Part shown: positions 7,969 through 16,163 of the stretch, piece by piece | Layout: every line of letters begins with the position of its first letter | Numbering within the stretch: the stretch's first letter is position 1 | Source of the DNA: an uncultured Caulobacterales bacterium | GTDB taxonomy: Bacteria > Pseudomonadota > Alphaproteobacteria > Caulobacterales > Maricaulaceae | Assembly (NCBI GenBank): GCA_937928165.1 | Contig: CALFVT010000008.1 | Span: 1-47,827 of the forward strand | DNA length: 47,827 nt | Reading direction: 5' to 3' | The notes under the pieces: generated by a model | What the model saw: the letters and a program-made list of their open reading frames with translations, nothing else | Databases searched by the model: none | Told to the model about the DNA's origin: nothing | Program-made: the position numbers and the translations under genes

Positions 7969-8847
7969 ATGAAGCTTCGCGATTTTATTATTTTAATGGT
8001 TTGCTGCGTGGGCTGGGGCGGTAATTTTGTTGTCTCCGCTTGGGCGCTTGGGAATAATCCTGTCCCCCCCTTTATGCTTGCGGCGACGCGGGCCGCCTTT
8101 GTTATTCTGATTATGGGCTATGTTTTGATGAGGCCGCTGCCCAAGAAATTTGGGCTTTTGCTTATTGTTTGCGCCCTTGTTGGGCCTGTGCATTTAGCCT
8201 GTCTTTATACGGGGCTGCAAACAGCGTCCGCAACCGGCAGCTCGATTGTATCGCAGTTTATGATCCCTATGAGTACAATTTTATCAATTATTTTCTTAAA
8301 AGAAAAAATAGGTGCTGTGCGGGGCGGAGCGATTATCGGGGCCTTTATCGGTGTAATCATCATGGTCTATGACCCCGCAAGTTTTAATATAGAAATTGGC
8401 CTACTCTATATTCTAGGGGCTTACCTTGCTTTGGCGGTGGCCTCTATTATCATGAAATTTGTTGGCGATATATCGTGGCAGCAATATGTTGCGTGGATGG
8501 CGGTTGTGGTTTTAATCACCATGTCGACGGCCTCTTTTCTATTTGAAAGCGGGCAAGGACAGATATGGGAGACCTCCCGCACGCCGCTGTTAATGGCTGC
8601 GATTTATGCCGCCATTGGGGTAACGATTTTGGCCCATGGACAATATTTTAACATGATTAAGCGTTATGATGTCTCTGTTGTTGTGCCGCTAACCCTCATG
8701 GTGCCGGTCTTTGCCACGATCTTGGGCGTGATATTCTTGAAAGAAGCCGTGTATATACGCTATCTTATTGGTGCGGCACTGATATTGCCCTGCGTTTATA
8801 TCATTAGTGTACGCGGCGGAGGGGCCGCGCCCGTTCAAGAGGATTAG
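7969..8847 (+). CDS. EamA/DMT-family transporter
   Basis: The 292-residue protein consists almost entirely of about ten hydrophobic helices, arranged as two EamA repeats. The first repeat starts at MVCCVGWGGNFVVSAWALGNNPVPPFMLAATRAAF, with the family's conserved W-G-x-N-F and A-x-R-x-x-x elements, and the second begins near residue 145. The conserved end-of-repeat element (ATGSSIVSQFMIPMSTILSIIFLKEKI; VVVPLTLMVPVFATILGVIFLKEAVY) is visible in both halves. These proteins export small metabolites or amino acids across the inner membrane; the substrate cannot be read. The stop at 8845-8847 is followed after 3 bases by the next gene, suggesting co-transcription. Confidence 0.88.
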   Translation: MKLRDFIILMVCCVGWGGNFVVSAWALGNNPVPPFMLAATRAAFVILIMGYVLMRPLPKKFGLLLIVCALVGPVHLACLYTGLQTASATGSSIVSQFMIPMSTILSIIFLKEKIGAVRGGAIIGAFIGVIIMVYDPASFNIEIGLLYILGAYLALAVASIIMKFVGDISWQQYVAWMAVVVLITMSTASFLFESGQGQIWETSRTPLLMAAIYAAIGVTILAHGQYFNMIKRYDVSVVVPLTLMVPVFATILGVIFLKEAVYIRYLIGAALILPCVYIISVRGGGAAPVQED

Positions 8848-8850
8848 CTT

Positions 8851-9288
8851 GTGGCCAAGGCGAAGAATAAAACAGTTGAAACGGATTTATCTGTCCAGGC
8901 TTATATGGCGCAGATAGAAGCAGATGAACGCCGTGCGGATTGCCAAAAACTGCTTGAAGTCATGACGCGGCTATCGGGCTATGCGCCCAAAGTCTGGGGC
9001 ACAAAGCTATCTAGCGGCATTATCGGATTTGGCCGCTACCACTATAAATATGCCAGTGGTAGAGAGGGTGAGTCTTTACGCACAGGCTTTAGCTCCCGCG
9101 CGCAATATATCTCGGTTTATATCATGCCAGGCTATCAAGATTTTAGCGGTGAACTATCTCGCCTTGGTTCCCATAAAATGGGAAAGTCTTGCCTGAATAT
9201 CAAACGACTATCGGATGTTGATATTAATGTTTTAGAAGAGATCATCTCAAAGGGGCTTAAGGTAATGGATGAAAAATACCCACAATGA
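8851..9288 (+). CDS. DUF1801 (YdhG/YjbR-like fold) protein
   Basis: This 145-residue soluble protein uses a GTG start. Features of the DUF1801 family are the N-terminal TDLSVQAYMAQIEADERRADCQKLLEVMTRLSGYAPKVWG helix region, then IIGFGRYHYKYASGREGES and the C-terminal LGSHKMGKSCLNIKRLSDVDINVLEEIISKG, a typical ending. The biochemical role of the family is not known. It overlaps the following amidase gene by four bases (ATGA), so the two are translationally coupled, and it follows the EamA transporter by three bases. Confidence 0.82.
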   Translation: MAKAKNKTVETDLSVQAYMAQIEADERRADCQKLLEVMTRLSGYAPKVWGTKLSSGIIGFGRYHYKYASGREGESLRTGFSSRAQYISVYIMPGYQDFSGELSRLGSHKMGKSCLNIKRLSDVDINVLEEIISKGLKVMDEKYPQ

Positions 9289-10034
9289 TAAATGCGCCGC
9301 TGGATATGATAGAAGCGCCGTCGCCCAATTTTGATGAGCGGACCTTGCCGGTTACTTTATTGGTTCTGCATTATACGGGCATGGAGAGCGGGGCGGCGGC
9401 CTTGGCGCGGATGCGCGACCCAGCAGCAAAAGTCAGCGCTCATTATATGGTCGAAGAGGATGGCCGTATCTACCGCCTTGTTGGTGAAGATAAACGCGCA
9501 TGGCATGCTGGGGTGTCGGAATGGGGCGGGGAGAGTAATATAAACTCGGCCTCTATTGGGATTGAGATTGTTAACGGTGGGCATGATTTTCTGTTAGAAA
9601 ACGGTAATTTACCGCCTTATCCTGACATACAGATTAACGCCGTGATTGCGCTGTCTAAAGATATTATGGTCCGTCATCATATTTCGCCGCGTCATGTGAT
9701 CGGTCATTCGGATATTGCGCCGTTACGTAAAATGGACCCCGGTGAGCATTTTCCGTGGCAAGGCCTTGCGGCGGCGGGGGCGGCGATTTGGCCCGATAGC
9801 CGCGATGAAGACCGACGGGTCTTATTTACCCGCGGTATGAGAGACCGCGGCGTGGCGATCTTGCAATCGGGCCTTGCGCAAATCGGCTATAGCGCGCGGG
9901 TGAACGGGGAATATGACGCGGCGACAGAGCTGATAGTTACGGCCCTACAGCGGCGGTTTCGCCCCGATAAAGTCGACGGCGTAACCGATGTTGAAACAAT
10001 GAGCCTTGTGAAATGGTGGGTTGAGGTAATTTAA
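9285..10034 (+). CDS. N-acetylmuramoyl-L-alanine amidase (amidase_2, AmiD/AmpD type) with peptidoglycan-binding tail
   Basis: The enzyme would cleave the MurNAc-L-alanine bond of peptidoglycan or muropeptides. The amidase_2 domain covers about residues 20-160: VLHYTG carries the first zinc histidine, HYMVEEDGRIYRLVGEDKRAWHAG and IGIEIVNGG are typical strands, and HVIGHSDIAPLRKMDPGEHFPW holds the later catalytic and metal-binding residues. Residues about 185-248 resemble a PG_binding_1 module (LQSGLAQIGYSARVNGEYDAATELIVTALQRRFRPDKVDG). No signal peptide is visible, so it may be cytoplasmic like AmpD or exported another way. The amidase-rnpB-mraZ order recurs in alphaproteobacteria. Confidence 0.9.
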   Translation: MINAPLDMIEAPSPNFDERTLPVTLLVLHYTGMESGAAALARMRDPAAKVSAHYMVEEDGRIYRLVGEDKRAWHAGVSEWGGESNINSASIGIEIVNGGHDFLLENGNLPPYPDIQINAVIALSKDIMVRHHISPRHVIGHSDIAPLRKMDPGEHFPWQGLAAAGAAIWPDSRDEDRRVLFTRGMRDRGVAILQSGLAQIGYSARVNGEYDAATELIVTALQRRFRPDKVDGVTDVETMSLVKWWVEVI

Positions 10035-10432
10035 TGCGTGATGGGGATAAAGACCTAACGTGGCCGAATGTATTTAAATACTTATCTCAAGGGGGCTTGT
10101 TTGTAGTTATCTTGCTTTGTATAATTGTTTTTGGCGGTATGTGTTGGTCGATGTGGCAATGGGATGGGTTAGGCCTAAAGCATCATTTTTATAATGGCTG
10201 GGTTGTCAGCTATTTGATTAATTTATTTGCTTTTTTTTTAGGTGTGCCAGCAGGCTTTATTGTCTTTTTTGGGATAACAGATAAGGCTCGTGATAATTTA
10301 CGTGTTGTCGGGTTTGCGATCATCAATATTTTTATTGTCGTGATGATATGGTCATATGCGCCTAAAGATTTCATCGAGCCAAATATATCTATTTGGGAGA
10401 AGGTAGAACAGTATTTGCCTTTAAATGATTGA
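10034..10432 (+). CDS. Small multi-pass membrane protein of unknown function
   Basis: The ATG overlaps the TAA of the amidase gene by one base. The 132-residue product has three predicted hydrophobic helices (about residues 20-40, 56-78 and 90-108), separated by short loops including WQWDGLGLKHHFYNGW. No family was recognised. Its TGA stop overlaps the -35 element of the rnpB promoter, so it probably ends this gene group. A conserved role with the amidase is possible but not shown. Confidence 0.6.
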   Translation: MRDGDKDLTWPNVFKYLSQGGLFVVILLCIIVFGGMCWSMWQWDGLGLKHHFYNGWVVSYLINLFAFFLGVPAGFIVFFGITDKARDNLRVVGFAIINIFIVVMIWSYAPKDFIEPNISIWEKVEQYLPLND

Positions 10433-10456
10433 CCCAATCATGGTTCCGCGCATAAA
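10429..10456 (+). promoter_or_regulatory. Sigma-70-type promoter of rnpB
   Basis: TTGACC at 10429-10434 and CATAAA at 10451-10456 are separated by 16 bases. The predicted mature 5' end of RNase P RNA at 10464 lies 8 bases downstream, where transcription would start. The match to a -35/-10 pair and the correct distance to a structured RNA support the call. Confidence 0.65.
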
Positions 10457-10463
10457 AAGAATT

Positions 10464-10816
<353 letters not shown>

Positions 10817-10824
10817 ATTCGCTT

Positions 10825-12078
10825 TTATATGATTAAACCAATAATGGCTGCGGTTGAACATGTGGCTAATGTACCTGTTATAAGGGCGCGTAGGGATAGA
10901 GCTGAGATTTCGGCGCGCCGCTCTGGAGCGAGGGATTGCAGCCCGCCGACGAGAATGCCAAGGGAGGCGAAATTAGCAAAGCCGCACAGAGCGTAACTCA
11001 TGATGAGGCGCGAGCGTTCGCTCATGGCTGCACCGTCATCTCCGGCGAGCATGAAAAAGGCAAATAACTCATTGAGCACGGTTTTAATGCCCATCATACG
11101 CCCCGCGCGCACGGCGTCGTCCCACGGCAATCCAAGGCACCAACAAATCGGTGCAAAGAGCCAGCCAAATATACGCTGTAAAGTTAAAGGCTCGCCGCCA
11201 ATATGGGGGGCTGCGCTTAACATCGCGTTGAGCAAAGCGACAAGGGCAACGAAAACAAGTAGCATGGCGAGAACGCTTAAGAGGAGGCGGCCTGCGGTTA
11301 AAGTTCCTGTGACAATAGCATCAATCGGGCCTTGCAATATGACTGGATTCTCTATGACGGCAGGGGTTGGGGCCCCTTGGGGCGGTACCATTATCGCGGC
11401 CATGGCAATAGCGGCTGGCAGACTAATGATTGAGGCAATAAGAAGGTGAGTTATCGGTTCGGGTATAGTGCCTTGTAGCACGCTGGCATAAAGAAACATG
11501 ACCGTTCCGGCGATGGTGGCCATACCGAGCGTCATCACCATAAATAGCTCTGAACGGGAGATATTGCGCATGTAGTCCTTGATGAACAAAGGTGATTCAA
11601 CAGGGCCGACAAAAATATTCGCCCCCGCTGCAAGACCGACTGCGCCGCCAATGCGCAAAGTCTTTTCTAGGGCGTAAGAGATTGCGCGCACAAGGGCCGG
11701 AATAACCTTTAAATAAGTTAGAAGGGAGACCAGCGCGCCGATAACAAGAATAAAGGGAAGGGTTTGAAAGGCGATAATAAAATTATTTTGTGCGTCCGTT
11801 ATGTCAAAGGGCGGTGGGCCGCCTGCGATATATCCAAAAATAAATTTAGACCCCTCGGCGGTAGCAGTCTCAATCGCAAGCACCCCTTGGTTGAGCCATT
11901 GAAAGACGGCCTTTACCGGCGGAATCTTTAGTAAAGCGAGCGCTAAAAAGAATTGAACAAGCGTGGAAATTACAACAAGGCGTAGTGGAAATTGGCGCCG
12001 ATTGTCACTTAAACTCCATGCAATAAAGGCAAAGACAAAGAGGCCAAATAAGCCTTGGAGTTTAAGCAATATGTCCAT
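10825..12078 (-). CDS. nupC: NupC-type concentrative nucleoside transporter (CNT family)
   Basis: The 417-residue inner-membrane protein imports nucleosides with H+ or Na+. Its order matches CNT proteins: an N-terminal pair of helices including LSDNRRQFPLRLVV, a gate-like region (FIIAFQTLPFILVIGALVSLLTYL), the signature GGAVGLAAGANIFVGPVESPLFI, and the C-terminal AGRMMGIKTVLNELFAFFML and SYALCGFANFASLGILVGGLQSLAPERRAEIS. The length is typical. It is the only minus-strand gene between the rnpB and dcw blocks, where rnpB is often followed directly by mraZ, so it may have been inserted there. A palindrome at 12150-12167 lies upstream of its start. Confidence 0.92.
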   Translation of the reverse strand: MDILLKLQGLFGLFVFAFIAWSLSDNRRQFPLRLVVISTLVQFFLALALLKIPPVKAVFQWLNQGVLAIETATAEGSKFIFGYIAGGPPPFDITDAQNNFIIAFQTLPFILVIGALVSLLTYLKVIPALVRAISYALEKTLRIGGAVGLAAGANIFVGPVESPLFIKDYMRNISRSELFMVMTLGMATIAGTVMFLYASVLQGTIPEPITHLLIASIISLPAAIAMAAIMVPPQGAPTPAVIENPVILQGPIDAIVTGTLTAGRLLLSVLAMLLVFVALVALLNAMLSAAPHIGGEPLTLQRIFGWLFAPICWCLGLPWDDAVRAGRMMGIKTVLNELFAFFMLAGDDGAAMSERSRLIMSYALCGFANFASLGILVGGLQSLAPERRAEISALSLRALITGTLATCSTAAIIGLII

Positions 12079-12149
12079 GATGTTCCTTAGTTTCCGAACA
12101 GTCTTATGGCCTGCTGTGTAGATAAGTTCAATGACTATATTGAGAGAAT

Positions 12150-12167
12150 TGTGATGTATTGATCACA
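12150..12167. promoter_or_regulatory. Palindrome TGTGAT-N6-ATCACA, possible operator upstream of nupC
   Basis: Perfect six-base arms TGTGAT and ATCACA flank six bases, about 72 bases upstream of the nupC start. The arms resemble CRP half-sites, but CRP sites are TGTGA-N6-TCACA and here the TGTGA to TCACA spacing is 8. It may bind another FNR/CRP-like or LacI-like regulator. Confidence 0.4.
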
Positions 12168-12193
12168 GTTAATTTAAGTGTGAGGGTGGTGAA

Positions 12194-12221
12194 TTTAATA
12201 AAGACAATAAGCTTTATTAAA
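12194..12221. repeat. Perfect 10-base inverted repeat in the nupC-mraZ gap
   Basis: TTTAATAAAG (12194-12203) and CTTTATTAAA (12212-12221) are exact inverted copies around an 8-base centre. There is no T-run after it on either strand, so it is not a standard terminator. It lies in the divergent gap 12079-12647, which otherwise shows the palindrome at 12150, the mra promoter and the MraZ operator. An operator role is plausible but unproven. Confidence 0.5.
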
Positions 12222-12535
12222 CATATCTAAGTTATTGAAAGATAATAATTTGTAATTTGGTTCTGATATTGATTAACTATAAAATAGAAGTACGTCTTAT
12301 TTAATTTTTATTACAGTGTAAGGGTGATCTATGCATGAGTTTTGAGCAATAGAATGGCGGCCAAAATTGGCTTAAAAACATACTGTTTAATGAATTTTTT
12401 CATGCTTTTATTTTATAAAAAATCTCTGAAATATGGACCTATGTCTTATAGTCTTTGTGCAGAATATATTGCGCAACAACAGAAGCGGCCTTGGCGGCGA
12501 AAGTTCCGAATAAGCCTGTTAAAACTACCGGTTTT

Positions 12536-12565
12536 TTGACTTTTATTATGGTTAAAATTTATGCT
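12536..12565 (+). promoter_or_regulatory. Candidate promoter of the mraZ/dcw operon
   Basis: TTGACT at 12536-12541 and TATGCT at 12560-12565 are spaced by 18 bases. The MraZ-type repeats start 16 bases downstream, which fits autoregulation. The -10 is only a partial consensus match, so the exact promoter is uncertain. Confidence 0.5.
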
Positions 12566-12580
12566 TTATAAAGTATAAAT

Positions 12581-12615
12581 CCTATTGAAACCCATATAAA
12601 CCCATGCTATCCCAT
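12581..12615. promoter_or_regulatory. MraZ operator: four 10-base-phased repeats
   Basis: CCTAT at 12581 and CCCAT at 12591, 12601 and 12611 recur exactly every 10 bases, with mostly A/T between. On the minus strand the last three read ATGGG, i.e. TGGG repeats at 10-base spacing. Known MraZ operators in E. coli are three TGGGN repeats separated by 5 bases, the same core and period. The array lies between the candidate promoter and the mraZ ATG (12648), so MraZ probably represses its own operon here. Confidence 0.72.
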
Positions 12616-12647
12616 ATGAGACCTATCGGGAGAGGTTCTGGGAAAAC

Positions 12648-13124
12648 ATGTTTTTAGCGACGATCGTTAACAGTCTTGATGCGAAAGGCCGTGTGTCTGT
12701 GCCGGCTGATTTTCGTATGGCGGCGACGCATGAAGACTTTAACGGGGTTATCATTTGGCCTGCGCTCAACGGTGGTGCGTTTTTCGAAGCTGCGGGCTAT
12801 AATTATATGTTGGAAATGCAAAACGCGATCCGGGCTCTGCCGCTTTATTCGAAAGAACGTGATAAGCTTCAAAATGCCTTTTTTGGTGAGGCGCGCAAAC
12901 TCAGTTTTGATAGCAATGGCCGCGTGACTATGCCGAAAGATGTGCTAGAACGTCTCGGTGTTGATGGTGAAATTGCTTTTGTTGGGCAGGGTGACAGCTT
13001 TCAGATTTGGAATGCGCAAACCCGTCAATCTGCGGCGCAAAATATTCAATTTGAGGCTGTTCCGCATTTGCATCACCTTGGTGCTAATCAGAATATTAAG
13101 ACGCCTAAAGGTGGTCTGTCGTGA
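12648..13124 (+). CDS. mraZ: MraZ, transcriptional regulator of the dcw operon
   Basis: The 158-residue protein carries two SpoVT/AbrB-like DNA-binding repeats: FLATIVNSLDAKGRVSVPADFR (residues 2-23) and the second copy ARKLSFDSNGRVTMPKDVLERLGV (about 84-107). MraZ forms a ring-shaped multimer that binds repeated TGGG-type boxes upstream of its own gene. Such boxes are seen at 12581-12615. It overlaps rsmH by four bases (GTGA), the usual coupling. The length is near the family's 145-160 range. Confidence 0.95.
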   Translation: MFLATIVNSLDAKGRVSVPADFRMAATHEDFNGVIIWPALNGGAFFEAAGYNYMLEMQNAIRALPLYSKERDKLQNAFFGEARKLSFDSNGRVTMPKDVLERLGVDGEIAFVGQGDSFQIWNAQTRQSAAQNIQFEAVPHLHHLGANQNIKTPKGGLS

Positions 13125-14113
13125 ACCGCCCGCATTATCCTGTTATGTTGCCAGAAGTTTTAGCGGCGACGACGCCAAAGGTTGGGGAGACCTATATTGA
13201 TGCGACTTTTGGTAATGGTGGATATTCTGAAGCCTTACTTCAAGCGGCAGATTGCTATGTTATCGGTCTTGACCGTGATCCGAATGTGAAGCCCCGTGCT
13301 ACATCTTTGAGCGCCGCCTATGAGGGGCGTCTGCGGCTTATTCAAACGCCGTTTTCAAAATTGGATGAACTAGAGTTTTCACAACCGATTAATGCGATTA
13401 TTTTTGACATTGGCGTGTCCAGCATGCAGCTTGACCAAGCGGAACGGGGGTTTTCATTTATGCGCTCTGGCCCGCTGGATATGCGTATGTCCCAAAGCGG
13501 GGTAAGCGCGGCAGATGCTGTTCGGGAATTGCCGTTAGAAGATCTAATTACTATTTTCAAAATATATGGTGAGGAGCGGCATGCGGTGCGTATTGCCCGT
13601 GCGATTGTTAGCATCCGCGATGAGGAAATTATTGCCACCACAGATCGCCTTGCAGAGGTCATTGAACAAGCCATCGGCCGCCGTAGTAAAATTCATCCTG
13701 CGACCCGCGTATTCCAAGCACTACGCATTTATGTTAATGATGAACTTGGGGAGCTTTATAGGGCCTTACGTGCGGCAGAAAGAATTTTGCAGCCGGGTGG
13801 GCGTTTGGTGGTCGTGACCTTTCATTCCCTTGAGGACAGAATGGTCAAGCAATTTTTACGTGACCGCTCCGGCGAAGTGACGGGCGGATCGCGCTATATG
13901 CCTAAAAACGAAGCTGTTGCAAAACCTGCACAGTTTACGACGCCGAAACGCGGGGTGGTCAAGCCTAGCGCAAATGAAATTACCGAGAACCCACGCTCCC
14001 GTTCGGCAAAGCTGCGATATGCTATTCGCGGCAAAGCTGCGGCAAAGACTGATGTGTTTGACGCTGTCTTGCCGCAAATCATGCAGCTTTCAGATTTTGA
14101 GTGTGCCTCATGA
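13121..14113 (+). CDS. rsmH: RsmH (MraW), 16S rRNA m4C1402 methyltransferase
   Basis: RsmH methylates N4 of C1402 in the 16S rRNA P-site. The 330 residues start with the characteristic HYPVMLPEVLAA and the SAM motif DATFGNGGYSEALL, followed by DIGVSSMQLDQAERGFSFMRSGPLDMRM and FHSLEDRMVKQFLR, all specific to the family. The GTG start at 13121 overlaps the mraZ stop and leaves no room for an in-frame upstream start. The stop overlaps the ftsL ATG (ATGA). No anomaly was seen. Confidence 0.96.
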   Translation: MNRPHYPVMLPEVLAATTPKVGETYIDATFGNGGYSEALLQAADCYVIGLDRDPNVKPRATSLSAAYEGRLRLIQTPFSKLDELEFSQPINAIIFDIGVSSMQLDQAERGFSFMRSGPLDMRMSQSGVSAADAVRELPLEDLITIFKIYGEERHAVRIARAIVSIRDEEIIATTDRLAEVIEQAIGRRSKIHPATRVFQALRIYVNDELGELYRALRAAERILQPGGRLVVVTFHSLEDRMVKQFLRDRSGEVTGGSRYMPKNEAVAKPAQFTTPKRGVVKPSANEITENPRSRSAKLRYAIRGKAAAKTDVFDAVLPQIMQLSDFECAS

Positions 14114-14487
14114 GCGCGGTTATTTATCGTCGCCGCAACGTGATTGCAAAGCGTGTTGTGTGGACAATTATGATTATTATCGGTCTGTCACTTTTGGCGG
14201 TGCTGTATAATTTTAAAACCATGGCGCAATCCGCTCGTAAAGATGTCCGTGCCCTAAAAGCGAAAATTGCTACCGAAGAAGAGTCGATCAACCTGCTAAG
14301 GGCTGAGATTATATTTTTAGAGCGTGGTGATCGAATATCGGAATTGGCAAATGAAATGCTCGCGCTTGAGCCTGTGCAATATGAAGGCACGGGTAGCGGA
14401 TTGTCTGCCGTTGCGATGATTGCCTTACGTGATGATGCTGCCGAAACAAAAGTTTTGTCAATTACCGAGACGGAGGCGCCAAAATGA
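14110..14487 (+). CDS. ftsL: FtsL, divisome bitopic membrane protein
   Basis: FtsL with FtsB and FtsQ forms the divisome subcomplex that activates FtsW/FtsI. The 125 residues show a short basic cytoplasmic tail (SAVIYRRRNVIAKR), one membrane helix (about residues 17-36) and a periplasmic coiled coil (AQSARKDVRALKAKIATEEESINLLRAE, about 41-70) ending in ISELANEMLALEPVQ. I chose the ATG at 14110, which makes the ATGA overlap with rsmH, rather than the GTG at 14101. Position between rsmH and ftsI confirms the identity despite low sequence conservation. Confidence 0.92.
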   Translation: MSAVIYRRRNVIAKRVVWTIMIIIGLSLLAVLYNFKTMAQSARKDVRALKAKIATEEESINLLRAEIIFLERGDRISELANEMLALEPVQYEGTGSGLSAVAMIALRDDAAETKVLSITETEAPK

Positions 14488-16163
14488 ACGGAGCGCCTTT
14501 AACGAGTCACCACAAAATTGAAGATAGCGATCATAAAATGATTGCAGAGGGTCGTATTCGTATATGGATTGGCTTAGCTGTTTTTTCCTTTGCTTTGCTC
14601 TTGATTGTACTGCGCCTAGCGGAAGTGGCGCTGTTAACCAAACCGCCAAGGCCTGGGGGCGGCGATGATGCTGTGTTTGAGCTGCGCGCCGACATTCAAG
14701 ATCGCAATGGGCGTTTATTGGCGACAACAATTAATAATTACGCCCTCTATGCACGGCCCAATAAGATATTGAATAAGCGTGAGGCGGTTGCGGGTTTAGT
14801 GGCGTTATTTCCGGATTTAAATCCTGATGATATTTTGCGCCGCATAAGTGTAAGGCGCGATGAAGTAAGATTAATGCGCGGCCTTATCCCGCAGCAGCGC
14901 CGCCGCTTGCTTGACAGTGGTTTGCCTGGGGTGTTTACGAAAAAAGAACCGATGCGCAGCTATCCAAATGGGGCCGTTGCATCCCATGTTTTAGGTTTTG
15001 TCGACGTAGATTTAAAACCGCAAAGCGGTGTGGAATATAGCTTTAATGATGACATTACCGCTAAGGATGCACCGCCAAAGACAGTATCGTTAGATTTAAG
15101 GGTGCAAAAAGCACTTGAAGATGAGCTTGCACAAGCGGTCTCGCGGTTTAATGCCGATGCGGGGGCGGGAATTGTCCTAAATATAAAAACGGGTGAAGTT
15201 TTAGGTATGGCGTCTGCGCCGGAATATGATCCGAATATACGCGCCACAATATTGCCGCATAAAGAGAAAAATAGGGCCGTAAATGCCACTTATGATTTAG
15301 GGTCAGTCTTTAAACCCCTAACCGTCGCTATGGCGCTCGATCGGGGGGTGACAACCTTGGATGAGGCGTTCCCTGTGCATAAAGCTTTTACGGTGCAAAG
15401 AAAAATTATTAATGATGACCATTATAGCCCAGTACCTCTTGATGCGGCGCATATTTTATCTGAAAGCTCCAACCGCGGCACGGCGCTTATGGCGCTTCGT
15501 GGCGGGGCGGATATGCAGCAAGATTTTTTTAAAAGCTTAGGGTTTTTTGAAAAAACGCCCATAGAGCTACGCGGTCAAGAAAGGCCGCAATATCACAAAG
15601 ATTGGCAGGATATTTCGGTTGTGACGACATCCTATGGTCACGGCATTTCCGTCACGCCGCTACATTTGGCCTCCGCTATAGGGGGTATCTTAAACGGCGG
15701 TGTATATATAGCGCCGACTTTATCAAAAGCCGACTCTGCCCATAGGCCGATTATGCGGCGTGTTATTTCCGAACAAACCTCGCGAGATATGGCTGATCTT
15801 ATGCGCTTTGTTGTCACTGATGGGACAGGCCGTAATGCAGAGGTGCCGGGCCTTGGGGTTATGGGAAAAACAGGGACGGCGGATAAGCCTGCGGTTGGGG
15901 GTTATGATACCCGCCGCCTTGTCACATCGTTTGTTGGCGCCTTTCCTCAATGGGATCCGAATTACGTGGTCATGATAACCCTTGATGAGCCCAAAGCCGT
16001 TGAGGGCACAAAGGGATTTGCTACGGCGGGTTGGAACGCGGCGCCGACGGCAGGGCGAGTTATAGCGCGAATTGCGCCAATGATCGATTTGCCAGAAAAG
16101 CCTGTGCGGGCAGCGGAGCAAACGCCGAGGCAAATGGCGGCGCAGCAGGAGGCGCTACGATGA
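14484..16163 (+). CDS. ftsI: FtsI (PBP3), septal peptidoglycan transpeptidase
   Basis: FtsI cross-links septal peptidoglycan and is a beta-lactam target. The 559 residues contain an N-terminal cytoplasmic stretch, one membrane helix (about 28-48), the PBP dimerisation domain from DIQDRNGRLLATT, and the transpeptidase domain with its three active-site motifs: SVFK (274-277, catalytic Ser274), SSN (328-330) and KTG (462-464). It starts inside ftsL (ATGA) and ends inside murE (overlap of TGA with ATG), so all three are coupled. Length and motif spacing are normal for alphaproteobacteria. Confidence 0.95.
   Translation: MNGAPLTSHHKIEDSDHKMIAEGRIRIWIGLAVFSFALLLIVLRLAEVALLTKPPRPGGGDDAVFELRADIQDRNGRLLATTINNYALYARPNKILNKREAVAGLVALFPDLNPDDILRRISVRRDEVRLMRGLIPQQRRRLLDSGLPGVFTKKEPMRSYPNGAVASHVLGFVDVDLKPQSGVEYSFNDDITAKDAPPKTVSLDLRVQKALEDELAQAVSRFNADAGAGIVLNIKTGEVLGMASAPEYDPNIRATILPHKEKNRAVNATYDLGSVFKPLTVAMALDRGVTTLDEAFPVHKAFTVQRKIINDDHYSPVPLDAAHILSESSNRGTALMALRGGADMQQDFFKSLGFFEKTPIELRGQERPQYHKDWQDISVVTTSYGHGISVTPLHLASAIGGILNGGVYIAPTLSKADSAHRPIMRRVISEQTSRDMADLMRFVVTDGTGRNAEVPGLGVMGKTGTADKPAVGGYDTRRLVTSFVGAFPQWDPNYVVMITLDEPKAVEGTKGFATAGWNAAPTAGRVIARIAPMIDLPEKPVRAAEQTPRQMAAQQEALR

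Noticed and set aside
12150-12167. Canonical CRP site
   Set aside because: The half-sites are right but the spacing is 8 instead of 6, so I list it only as an unassigned palindrome.
12342-12539. 65-residue open frame upstream of mraZ
   Set aside because: No convincing ribosome-binding site, odd composition, and it lies in the regulatory gap running into the mra promoter; no family resemblance.
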